A DNA stretch of 64,000 nucleotides from Holothuria scabra (Eukaryota > Echinodermata > Holothuroidea > Aspidochirotida > Holothuriidae). Below are positions 1 through 10,994 of the stretch, in pieces. Location of the stretch: NCBI GenBank assembly GCA_037179385.1, contig CM074185.1, positions 13,338,866 to 13,402,865 of the forward strand, read 5' to 3'. A program made the position numbers and the translations under genes. Position 1 is the first letter of the stretch; every line of letters begins with the position of its first letter. Below the pieces are notes generated by a model, which was given only the letters and a program-made list of their open reading frames with translations, was not told the origin of the DNA and did not search any database.

Positions 1-910
1 TACATTTAGGCTATAGACCTAGAAATGTAAAAAGAAACACGATTTCAAAACCAATTTCAGAGTGAAGAAGATAACATAAAAAATATTGTCCTTTCTTTAT
101 GGATCGTCGAGGGGACGATCGAGGCAGGGCATTGTAAGCTATGATACGTTATTTACATGGGCTACTCTAGTACTGTTTTTGTCAGTGCTTGCCAAATTTA
201 AGTAGAATTATAAGCGATACGAGGCTCACATAGACTTAAAACTCTTGTCAAACTTAAAATTATTGATCTGGTCTCTTACCAGCTCATATTCTAGTTGCAT
301 TTTTGGAAAAGTTCGCTTTCAATATGTCAAGCACTAAGGTTATCGTGCAGTCGTAGTCACTTCGCAGAACAAGGTGTGCACCCTGAATACCACGTGACCA
401 CAGAAAACGTACTGCCTCAACATAGAACCGTTATCATTTGTTATGGTACAACAGCTTGCGAGACCATCCGCCTATATTGACTATGGTTACATGTGAGGTT
501 TGACGTCGTATTTAGTCACGTCTCGCCCACTACAAGCACTTGGAAGTGTTACCTGATACAACGGTAAATGTGGAACAGCAACAATTTCAAAAAGCAACAA
601 ATTTCTTCAACATTTGGAATTGTCAGGTACGTACCAGGAATGATTTTTTGCAAGGTATGCCTTACGTTTAGTGTAAGCAACGTGAATTAGTAAATTCCCA
701 TAGGATATAGCAAGCTAAGAAGGAAACAGAAAACTAGGAAACAGAAAACTTGGACAAAACGATGCAAATGGTGCATTTACAATATCAGCGTAGAGTTACA
801 ATTGTACTAACCGGGTAAATCTATTGTTCATGGTATAAATGCATACTTTATGTGATAATGTGCAAGGTAACACTCATAATGTTTCTAAAAGTCACCGCCA
901 TATTAGATTT
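1..910. other. non-coding sequence, nothing recognised
   Basis: AT-rich sequence with only short open frames (longest about 60 codons) that show no recognisable protein features. I see no splice-bounded exon, RNA gene or repeat here. Confidence 0.5.
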
Positions 911-2220
<1,310 letters not shown>

Positions 2221-2945
2221 GAAAACCGTTACCTTACTTACTCAGTTATTCTTCAAACAAAAACTAAGGCTTACACAAACTATCATATCTATGGAGCGAA
2301 GTGACCTTACCCACTTACATTTAAAACTTGTTGCAAATAACCTCACATCAACAATATATAAACCACCTTTAGATTAACTATCAATTCTAATGTGTCTCTT
2401 AACTTTGTCGTTGTCATTAATTTATTTCATAGGCTCTTTTAGCCAGGATTTTAACAAAAACTTATATAAAACCCCTTTTCATTTTTACGTCCAACCCAGG
2501 GTGGTAATCAACGTCTGTTAGCAGCTAGAGAAATAACCGGTACTGCTATTTTCCGTTTATAACTACACCCCTTTTGATGTAGCCCCGCAAGGTGGCCTAA
2601 AATTTGAGAATCATTTGATATGAAATTAGAGATCTGGTCAAAGAAGTACTGAGCTATGTCAACCGACCACTCATTTTTTGCTCAATAAGTGTGCACTTGT
2701 TGAAATAAATTTATGGCCAGACACTTGACACTTGGGCTGTATGACTGTCTGTTCTGTGGTGTCAAACCTTGTCGTTTGGATTTGGAATTTCTCTAAATGC
2801 GAGACTTCATAACCTGACTCGAGATCAGCAATTACACCAACCCATTCTATCAATATAAGTTACCCCTGACATTTAAGAGTCACGATGCGGCAAGATATCT
2901 TTATATAGTAAACACATATTAATGAGCTTTAAAACGCAGGCTCAA
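2221..2945. other. intergenic, presumed upstream region of the next gene
   Basis: No coding potential recognised. The only notable item is a TATA-like stretch close to the first exon, listed separately. Confidence 0.4.
2900..2908 (+). promoter_or_regulatory. possible TATA box
   Basis: A TTATATAG stretch lies about 40 bp before the ATG at 2946. If used, the 5' untranslated leader would be only 10-20 nt. TATA-like strings are common in AT-rich DNA, so support is positional only. Confidence 0.22.
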
Positions 2946-3033
2946 ATGGAACGACCTCACTCCCCTCAGCAGCTTTCCGAAAAGTACAAGGAAGACGACC
3001 CTCACGCTCTAAAGATGCCCCGTCATTCAGAAG
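2946..3033 (+). CDS. exon 1 of a small two-exon gene
   Basis: Begins with ATG and encodes 29 codons plus one base of a hydrophilic, Pro/Lys/Glu-rich leader (MERPHSPQQL at the start). It ends at a consensus donor, AAG|GTAAGT, with the GT at 3034-3035. It leaves a phase-1 junction that matches exactly the open frame of the downstream exon when spliced to the acceptor at 4070-4071. That phase agreement, plus the strong donor, is the reason for calling it an exon. It contains no recognised domain. The start was chosen because it is the only ATG in frame near the TATA-like site; an upstream non-coding exon cannot be excluded. Confidence 0.55.
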
Positions 3034-4071
3034 GTAAGTAATCTAAGTAAATTTGTATGAATAAGCCATCTCTTTGTCTCTGCGCGGTATATTATTTGCA
3101 GTATATATGTTACTTACCTGGGAACTAAGTTTTGGTCCTTCTTCAGAATGTTTTTTTTTCTTCTTTTCTTAAATATACTCTATTTGTATTTAATCTTCGG
3201 TTGTCAACAGAATATCTAAAGTAAATTTACTAATGAGTAATCATGTCTGAGAATACCAACGTTTGTCGCAGTCAATTTTCAACTGTACTTTTTTATCAAA
3301 ACGGTATAGGTCTTTGGTTTTACTCATATCGAACAAAATACCGTGTGTGTCCCTGTGTTTTTCCTATCACCACTTGAACATGATGGTTCAACATAACAGA
3401 AAGTCCTGATTGTACAGTTTATCAGAATGGGTGTCATATTTGGCAAAGAGATGTGACACCCACTTTAATTGGCAGTAGTAGATTGGGTTTGGTTTGTTGG
3501 AATTCTGTGTCACTCACCTGTCGCTCACTGCTTTCATATCAGTTGTGGGTCACTGAAAACAACACAATGAGCTACAACTGGAAAAAATCCTTGGCCGGTT
3601 CGACTTAAACCAGTTAATCAGAAACTAGACCGTTAAACTCCATCTTACTAACTGCAGAGGACATTTAGAAGGCAATCATAACGAAGTAGTTTCATATTTA
3701 ATTTACCTTTATCATGCAATCACATCTTTTGTCGTTTTCTTCTTTTCTCAATGGACGTGCGTACCCCTCCACTACACTCAAGAATGAGTGAAGTTTAACG
3801 TACAATGGAAATAATTACCCATAAACTTTGAGGAACAAATTCGTCTCCTAGAATGATAAAGAATTAGTATTGCTTTGTAATCCCAGACTGAGCTCACAAC
3901 ACTCTGTATTTCTTACCGTGTTGATGGTTTCGTACTGTTGGAATTGCAGATGGCTTAAGTGGGTCATGGGGCGAGGTTTAAAAATTTTCTTTAGTTTTAA
4001 CTTGTCTCTCATTTACAAATACGAATCAACCATTCATGACATATCCATTTCCATTTATAATTTCCCACCAG
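3034..4071 (+). other. intron carrying a SINE fragment
   Basis: Bounded by GTAAGT at 3034 and by a pyrimidine-rich acceptor ending CCACCAG at 4071. An AG three bases further on, at 4073-4074, is an alternative acceptor that keeps the phase and changes one residue. The intron is about 1.04 kb and contains a fragment of the SINE family B (about 3490-3655). Confidence 0.5.
3490..3655 (+). repeat. SINE family B, 3' body fragment
   Basis: The stretch around CTTGGCCGGTTCGACTTAAA (3591-3610) and the flanking ACTGGAAAAA recur at 39351-39435, 44538-44632 and, on the minus strand, 62330-62555. The last copy carries a tRNA-like head, so this copy is a 5'-truncated SINE lying in the intron. Its left boundary is approximate. 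Confidence 0.6.
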
Positions 4072-4403
4072 CAGTGGTATTTTCCATAAATCCGTTTCGT
4101 GAAATGGTTGTGAAAGTCCATCCACATTTGAATCGGTCGGACATCGTCAAAATGGCTTACATTATGGAACTGCCGTACACCTTCGAGGAAGATATGGGGA
4201 CCTTGAGAGATCCATTCATCTACTTCATACAGGCAGCAGAAAAGGCGGGACTGGTGAATGGTAACTATGTTGATATGATGATTAATTCTTTGGTGTTACT
4301 GAAGAAAGAAGAAGCCTTGCAGGTTGTACGTGAACATATAGAGGAAAGAATCTGCAACCGTTCCAAGAAGGCTCTGCTTGGACAAAGGCCGCGATGTCTG
4401 TAG
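4072..4403 (+). CDS. exon 2: probable death-effector-like domain protein
   Basis: Together with exon 1 this gives a 139-residue protein ending in TAG at 4401-4403. Residues about 37-120 have the helix-rich spacing of a death-fold (DED-like) domain: an amphipathic start (FREMVVKV), then LNRSDIVKM, a proline-containing loop, FIYFIQAAEKAGL, and a last pair of helices around DMMINSLVLLKKEEALQVV. In known DEDs such domains mediate homotypic assembly in apoptotic or innate immune signalling. The classic RxDLL motif near the end of a DED is replaced here by KKEEAL, so the assignment is tentative and another death-fold subfamily is possible. No enzyme domain follows in this exon. The stop overlaps the ATG of another frame by 10 nt, which could mean a frameshift separated one longer protein. 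Confidence 0.5.
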
Positions 4404-4681
4404 ATTCTGAACAGAAAACAGCGGAAAAAGATTACTCCAAATACTGGTCGAAATTTCAAGATTGGTGTAACAGGCAAAACATACTTGATGCCAAAATGGT
4501 GCCGTTGAAGAAAGTTAAAGAATATTTAACTTCGCTGACTTCATCAAATAAGATGCCAACCATTATGAACTACTACAATGGCATACTACAACATCACCAA
4601 GAATTCAAACCTTCAGACAAAGAGAAGCTCGAAGCCCACATTAAATCGCTCAAAGAACAAGAAAAGAATTCTAAAAAATAG
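4394..4681 (+). CDS. 95-residue open frame, SAM-like/recombinase-type N-terminal domain?
   Basis: Starts at an ATG (purine at -3) 10 nt before the end of the preceding frame and shifted relative to it; ends TAG at 4679-4681. The protein is Lys/Glu-rich and helical, with a pattern YWSKFQDWCNRQ, then VKEYLTSL and MNYYNGILQHH. This resembles the core-binding (SAM-like) N-terminal domain of tyrosine recombinases such as Cryptons, but no catalytic domain (the R..HxxR..Y residues) follows. It could be the C-terminal part of the upstream protein after a frameshift, a separate cistron reached by reinitiation, or a decayed element. The frame stays open upstream of its ATG, which favours a former continuous protein. 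Confidence 0.4.
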   Translation: MSVDSEQKTAEKDYSKYWSKFQDWCNRQNILDAKMVPLKKVKEYLTSLTSSNKMPTIMNYYNGILQHHQEFKPSDKEKLEAHIKSLKEQEKNSKK

Positions 4682-5000
4682 CGCTCATAACTTATAGACT
4701 AAATCAGATCGGCAATTTGACCGAGCCCGCCGTTGCAAAAAATCCAGCTTGGGAGCAATTTTTAAATTGGAGACGTAAACATACAACAATCTGGTTCGCT
4801 TATAGATAATAAGTCCGCTTAACAACAAACATGCTAACAGTCGCTCTAATTCATTTATTCTATTTTCAATATATTGTCATCGGTCCCGGAATATTGCATC
4901 ATTTTGCATGTAAAGAATGTTTTCCTGTGCATTTGCTTTCAAAGGGACCCTCCCATGACACGGCCCAACACCAGTTTGCCGACCCTTGGTCTAGACAATC

Positions 5001-5006
5001 AATAAA
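5001..5006 (+). terminator. possible polyadenylation signal
   Basis: Canonical AATAAA about 320 bp after the 4681 stop and in the right orientation for the small gene. No other evidence of cleavage. Confidence 0.3.
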
Positions 5007-5163
5007 GAATTCCGTCAAATTTCAGTGAGGTTAAATATTTCCGTTAGTTAAATTTTAATGCTATATTTTTTGGGTTCATACTATGGCAGATTTAGTAACT
5101 TGAATGGTATTTTTCTTTACCCGTGCATCGATGGCAAGCGAAATTGCATTTATGTAGGGAATC

Positions 5164-5359
5164 AACAACTTTCTAGTCCAAACGCTTTTATAAAGACATG
5201 TTTACCTTTCCCTGGAACAGAAGTTCCTTTGAAGGCACGAAAATGATTTTCCGGTCTCTTCTGCGTTTGACCTTCCATTCTGCTCATTTTAAGTTTTTAT
5301 CTGTTTACGTGACTTTCACGCCCCCATACTGTTGGTCAATGATCAAAAAGTATCCATCC
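5164..5359 (+). repeat. left copy of a 196-bp direct repeat flanking the LINE
   Basis: Matches 10799-10994 over 196 bp with three substitutions and no indels by eye (one near TCATTTTAAG, one in CACGCCCCC, one in GATCAAAAAG). It ends exactly where the LINE begins, while the right copy starts in the LINE's terminal A run. That is the arrangement of a target-site duplication, although far longer than the usual 7-20 bp. Confidence 0.88.
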
Positions 5360-5779
5360 GTAGGCGGCCTTCTTGTGAAGCACGTGAGTTGACCACGCTC
5401 CCGCTTTTCAATCTTTTTATGTATTCAAAATGTTCTGTCGAAGTTAAAATTGATATTTTCTTAAAGTATGAAGTCCGCCTGAGCTTGGAATTTTGAGGAA
5501 AGAGGACATTTTATTGCCAAAATATTACAACTGGAGATTACTTCAGTTTGCGTGGTGTTACTCCAAGTACCCTACCAAGCCTATACCTATACTGTTTTGC
5601 AGTATTGAAGAAGCCTACGTCAAGGTACTAACTACGTTGCCTATCTGCCCATGTGATTTGACTAGGCTACGCCTAGTCCAAAGAAGTAACCTTACTGTTT
5701 GTCGAAGTTTAAATCTGATATTTTCAAGTTTTCTATTATTTTGGAAGCTTGTACTTTTGGACAAAAGGGTATACTGTGT

Positions 5780-6589
5780 ATGGAAAGTCTCTACAGCCTG
5801 AGGAAACTACCTTCAAGGTGTAACTCTGACTATCCGGAAAAGCCAACACCCGAAATGTCTAGCGGTAGAGATGCTAGCACAGTAGGCAGTAAACTTGACT
5901 TAATAATGGAGCAGCTTGGGCAACTGCAAGGTCTACCATTGCAATTGAAAGCAATGGAGACAGAACTAAAGTCTTTAAGAACTGCTATTGTAGAAATGTC
6001 CAGTTCTGTCGAATTTATGGACAAAGAAGTGGAGGATGTGAAGGAAAAGTTAAAGACTAAAGTGGAAAAGGTAGAACTGGAGAATTTGACAAAAACTGTG
6101 TCGGAGAATGAGAAAACAATACAAAGTAAATTGGATGATCTGGAGAATCGATCAAGGAGACAAAACCTAATTTTCCATGGAGTTCCAGAAAGCTTAAGCG
6201 AATCTTGCGAACAGATCATTTAACAGGACATTCTTGCTTCAATGATGGCACTCGAAAACATAGAGTTGGAATGCGTTCATCGATCTCCGGGTAGAGGTGA
6301 AGCTTCTAAACCCAGGCCAATTTATGTCCGTTTTTTGAGATACCATGATCGAGACAACGTTTTGAAAGCTGCTCCTTCGAAACTTAAAGGTAAAAAATAT
6401 AAAGGTTCGCAAATTTTTGTCAGTGATGATGTTTCTTTTTCCGTACGTAAGGCTCGAAAGATACTCCGTGAAAAGTTGCCTCAGATACGTCAACAGCCTA
6501 ATGTTAAGTATGCCTATGTTTCCTGGTCGGTCCCGGCATCGATGGTTATTGTAAAACAAGACGGTGGACGTGAAAAGCTCATAAGCTGA
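5780..6589 (+). pseudogene. LINE ORF1 protein (coiled coil plus RRM-type), one nonsense codon
   Basis: In L1-group elements ORF1p trimerises through a coiled coil and coats the element RNA. Here the ATG at 5780 opens a frame with a heptad-like Leu/Glu/Lys segment (about 5900-6140), then SRRQNLIFHGVPE, the hallmark start of the L1 ORF1 RRM domain. A TAA at 6221-6223 interrupts; the same frame resumes immediately (6224 onward) and continues through a basic C-terminal domain to a TGA at 6587-6589. A single in-frame stop therefore splits what was a roughly 269-residue protein. A later ATG at 5855 (MSSGRDAS) is an equally possible start. Confidence 0.85.
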
Positions 6590-6825
6590 ACAAGTGCCTT
6601 TGGAGAAAATTAATCCTTAAGCGGTCAAAAGTGGTCATGTGACAGTAAGGTCCTTTTTTTTGATGGTGGTTTGTTTCTGTTGTGTGTTACTGTTAGTGTG
6701 TTCGTTTTGTTTGTTTTTGTGTTCGTTGTGTTATTTCATATAAATATGCTCTTGACATCTCTTGTATAAAGAACAAAATTGCCAGCGTCACTTTTTACTA
6801 TACCGATCATTAAGAATGTATTCAA

Positions 6826-7565
6826 ATGAATGAGTTAAAAATATATCATCCCTGAATTGTAGAGGATTACATGATGCAAGGAAAAGAAGGGACGTTTTTG
6901 ATTATTTAAAGAATAGAGGTAGAGATATTTACTGCCTACAAGACGTCCATTGGGGTTCTAACATGATAAATACCATTTCCGAAGAGTGGGGATATACGTG
7001 TTTTATTGCCCCCGGTACTACTAACTCCAGAGGAGTTGCTGTGCTTTTAAATGAAAAATCAAATATTTCTATTGGGAGAGTACATAGAAACTCTGATGGT
7101 AACTTAGTAGCAATCATTATCGAGACAGGTCAGTACTTTATTACACATGTTGTTATCTACGGGCCTAACACGGATACTCCGGCATTTTTTAAAGAAGTAC
7201 AAGGTGTGAAAGAGGATTTTAATACTCCACATTGTATTGTTGTTGGAGATTGGACTGTGGTGCTTGACCCTGGTCAGGACACTTATAATTATCTACCTAC
7301 CAACAATCCAAAGGCTCGTCAGGCTGTTCTGACACTTATGAGTGACTTAAACTTTTTCGATGCTTGGCGTGTATTCAATCCCAACGAGAAAAGATATGCT
7401 TGGAGACAAAAAAATCCTTTAAAGCAAAGTAGATTGGATTATTTTCTGGTATCTTCTGGGATCTTAAATATAATCACAAGTGTTTCTATTTCACATGGTT
7501 ACCGTACTGACCATTCAATGATTAATGCTTGTTTCAGGGTGAGTCCAATTGTAACGGGCAAATGA
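6826..7565 (+). pseudogene. LINE ORF2, APE-like endonuclease domain
   Basis: The endonuclease nicks target DNA to prime reverse transcription. The start ATG at 6826 gives MNELKI, but a 2-bp TA gain in ATATAT (about 6842-6846) shifts the frame; afterwards the domain reads SSLNCRGLHDARKRRDVF, CLQDVHW (the usual catalytic Glu of the QETH motif is Asp), GVAVLLN, VVIYGPN, GDWTVVLDPGQD and HGYRTDHS. In the GDxN motif the catalytic Asn is Thr, which should abolish activity. A TGA at 7563-7565 ends the frame just before YRKFNNSLL, the normal continuation. Confidence 0.87.
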
Positions 7566-9376
7566 TATCGGAAATTTAATAATTCACTTCTAAGAAATGA
7601 TGGTTATCAAGAACTGGTTAAGAATGCTGACACTATTATAGAGTATGCGTGTCCTCTCTACAATAGAAATGTTTTATTATTAATTTACCTAGAGATAAAA
7701 TTCAATTCATTATATCAGATCAACTTTTTTTGAAACTTTGTTGATGAAGGTAAGAGGTAAAACTATTTCGTATTCCTCATACATGAAAAATTTAGAGAAC
7801 GAAAGGGAAATTTTTCTTGTTAATGAAATTCAGCGGATCGAAAATCATCATTCCCATGAAAATGCTGCAAATATGTGCTTGGAAAAACTTGAAAAAGAAT
7901 TACAAGATTTGAGGGAGAAAAAGCTTATGGGAAGTTTTATCAGGTCCCGTGTGGAATGGATGGAAGAGGGTGAAAAGCCATCTAAATTTTTCCTTAATTT
8001 GGAAAAAAGAAACTTTGTTCAAAAGTTATAAAGTCAGCTTACTAATGAGAACGGAGCTCAAATTTATGATAAAGAGGGGATTCAAAAAGAAGTTTACGAC
8101 TATTATAGAAAACTTCATACATCCAAAGATCATTCCCTGATAGATATAAATTTAAAGCAAGTTTTATCCAATTATAACATTCAAAAACTATTCAAAATCG
8201 AATCGGATGCATTGGGGGACCACTAAATTATATTGAGGTATACAATGTTTTGAAAAATATGAAAAATAAGAAATCCCCAGGTACGGACGGTTTTACCGTT
8301 GAATTCTTTAAATTTTTTTGGAAGGATATTGGACATTTTCTAGTAAGATCATTAAACTATGTTTATGAACATTCTATGTTGTCTGTAACCCAAAAGCATC
8401 GGGTAATTACTTTAATACCGAAGGGGGATAAATCAAGGCAGTTTTTAAAAAATTGGAGGCCTATTACCCTGTTAAATGTTTCGTATAAGATTGAGTCGGG
8501 TTGCATTGCAAATCGTTTTAGAAATGTGATGAAAAAGCTAATTTCTATGGATCAAAGTGGTTTTATTAAAGAAAGATATATAGGTGACAGCATACGTACA
8601 ATTTATGATATATTTAATTTGCGAAAGGAAGAAAAGCCTGGAATTCTTTTTGCCATCGATTTTGAGAAAGCGTTTGACAGTATTTCTTTAAGTTTTGTCC
8701 GAAAAGTTCTTGATTTTTTTTAACTTTGGTCCCTCGATTTTGAAATGGTTTGATACATTTTACTATAAAGTAACCTCATCTGTTCTTTCAAATGGTTTTG
8801 TTTCTCAGACTTTCCCTTTCGAAAAAGGATGTAGGCAAGGGAACCCTTTGTCCCCTTATTTATTTATTCTTTGTGCGGAGGTACTAAATATTTTGGTCCG
8901 CACAGATAACAATATCCATGGCGTCAAGATTGGTGACAATGAGTGTAAACTTGTTCAATGTGCAGATGACACCACTTTCTTTATTCAACCTAGTGAAAGG
9001 TCACTTTGTAAACTTCTTCACCAATTGGATTATTTTGGATCTTTTTCAGGTCTGAAGTTGAATATGAATAAATCCTTTTATGTTGGGTTGGGGGCTTTGA
9101 CAGGGTCACATTTACATTTTAATTGTTTACGCTTCTTGTTGCAATGCTGGAGACCATTTTACTTTGCTAGGGATTAAGTTTAATACAGATCTTGACGCCA
9201 TGGTTACAAAAAATTATGACAAAGCCTTTTCTAAAATGAAAAATATTATTAATTTATGGAGTAAGCGAAACATTTCCAGCTTGGGTCGAATCACCGTCGT
9301 AAAATCATTAATTTTGCCAAATTTTACATATTATCTAACAGCGCTTCCTTCCCCTGATAAGAACTATATTTCTTAG
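7566..9376 (+). pseudogene. LINE ORF2, linker and reverse transcriptase domain
   Basis: Reads through several frames. The linker (to about 8226) includes GKTISYSSY and WMEEGEKPSKFFLNLE. The RT follows with KKSPGTDGF, RVITLIPKGD, NWRPITLLN, DQSGFIKERY, FAIDFEKAFDS (catalytic Asp), GCRQGNPLSPYLF and QCADDTTF. The YADD box is CADD (8959-8970), a Tyr-to-Cys change. Lesions: a frameshift at about 7682-7720, TAA at 8029, loss of one G in the G run at 8214-8218, an extra T in the T run at 8713-8720, a shift at about 9105-9140, and TAG at 9374-9376. The thumb reads NISSLGRITVVKSLILP. Confidence 0.88.
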
Positions 9377-10638
9377 ATTTCCTCGTCTTTATATAAATTT
9401 GTGTGGAAAAATAAGCCGGACCGAATAAGTCGTACTCAGATTACTCAAATTTATTCCAAAGGGGGTCTTAAAATGGTGGACTTTGCTAATTATTGCATAG
9501 CTATTAAGGTTACCACTTTCAAACGATTATTGAAAATTACTAATGAAAGTATTTTAGGTGCTCTTCTGGAAAGAGAGAACATATATGTTGGTGAATTCTG
9601 TAAGAATGGTGACTTTTACATTAATTTTGCTAGTTCTAAAGTTAAAAATCCATTCTGGGTATATGTTTTAAATTGCACTTACAAGTATATGCAAACTTTA
9701 CTATTCTCACCAGTTTCCAGTAACTGTTTAGATTTGTTCCTTGCTCAGCCCTTATGGAATAATAGTAGACTAGTATAAAAGTAGGGCATAAAGTAATAGA
9801 TTATTCACATTGGAAGAGGCAAGGGATTTTCTTTTTAAATGATTTACTTTCACCAAATGGAGGCTTCCTAACCTTTGATGCTTTTTCAAAGAAATTTTGA
9901 ATTCAGCCTCATTATTTAGAGTACTATGGCGTTATACACGCCATTAAGGCTTCATGGAACCATATTTTCGAAGATAATAATTATGTCTTAAGTAACCCTG
10001 TTAATAACTATTATAATTTATTGTTGAATGAGGGGTACTTTGAATGCAAGGGTATTTATAATGAGATGCTTAATTCATCAACTTGTATTTGTAAATCGTA
10101 TTTGAAATGGTCTGAGACTATTCCCATTTCAAAGGAGTCGTGGAATTCCTATTGTGTAGTGCCTTTTAATTGTTCCAATGATGTATCGGTTCAATGGTTT
10201 CAGTATCGCTTACTGCATAGAATAACCCTACGAATAAGTATTTATACACAATAAAGGTTGTCCACTCAAATATGTGCACATTCTGCTCAGTCTTTGTTGA
10301 AACTATTTCACACTTGTTTTTTCAATGTTTTTTCTCTCGAAGAATCTGGGTTTATTTGCAGAATGTTTTTTTCTAAAATTGATATTCAAGTTAATTTTAA
10401 TGACGAACTTACGGTTTTGTTTGGTTGTAATTCGGATCGAATATCTAATTTAGTTATTATTTTGGTTAAAATGTATATATTTAATTGTAAAAAACAAAAA
10501 GGACACCCGAGTGTTCATGGGGCCATTGTTTATTTAAAAAATTATTTTGCCCTGCAAAAGTGTATTTTCCAAAAGAACATGTTGATAAATATTTGGGAGA
10601 AATATTGGTTACCTTGGATGGAATTGTTTTGGGTTTAA
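9377..10638 (+). pseudogene. LINE ORF2, C-terminal region with zinc knuckle
   Basis: Continues the same protein after the TAG at 9374: FVWKNKPDRISR and YSKGGLKMVDFANY are typical of this clade just after the RT. Further frames carry SHWKRQGIFFLNDLL, WFQYRLLHRI and a C-x2-C-x8-H-x4-C knuckle (codons from 10275 to about 10328). Frameshifts are evident near 9776, 10220-10250 and at the T run near 10364, plus a TGA at 9898. The last frame ends with TAA at 10636-10638. Confidence 0.82.
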
Positions 10639-10798
10639 TTTAGACTTAAGAAAATGGTGCAAACTTTTTTACGTTAGGTCTGTTTTGTTATGTATTTTCA
10701 TTTATTACTCATTTCAATTTTATTGTATTATTGTTATGTATATTTTTGTTGTGATTTAAAGACAAGAAAATGTCAAGATCAATAAAGAGAGAAAAAAA

Positions 10799-10994
10799 AA
10801 CAACTTTCTAGTCCAAACGCTTTTATAAAGACATGTTTACCTTTCCCTGGAACAGAAGTTCCTTTGAAGGCACGAAAATGATTTTCCGGTCTCTTCTGCG
10901 TTTGACCTTCCATTCTGCTCATTTAAAGTTTTTATCTGTTTACGTGACTTTCACGACCCCATACTGTTGGTCAATGACCAAAAAGTATCCATCC
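10799..10994 (+). repeat. right copy of the 196-bp direct repeat
   Basis: Begins in the A run that ends the LINE and reproduces 5164-5359 with three mismatches, then continues into unrelated host sequence (ATTCTCGTTG). See the left copy. Confidence 0.88.

Larger units (their letters stand above)
5360..10798 (+). mobile_element. Tx1/L1-type LINE, nearly full length, inactive
   Basis: A non-LTR retrotransposon of about 5.4 kb. In order: a 5' untranslated region (5360-5779), an ORF1 nucleic-acid-binding protein, ORF2 with APE-like endonuclease, reverse transcriptase and a C-terminal C2HC zinc knuckle, then a 3' UTR with AATAAA at 10781 and a terminal A run. The pre-insertion sequence is recovered by joining the flanks. 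The 5' UTR holds a short partial repeat (about 5431-5461 resembles 5697-5727) and a perfect 8-bp-stem hairpin at 5660-5678, either of which may belong to an internal promoter. ORF wording (e.g. CLQDVHW, NWRPITLLN, QCADDTTF) places it in the Tx1 side of the L1 group. At least 11 stops or frameshifts make it dead, while the small divergence of the flanking repeats suggests a fairly recent insertion. Confidence 0.93.
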
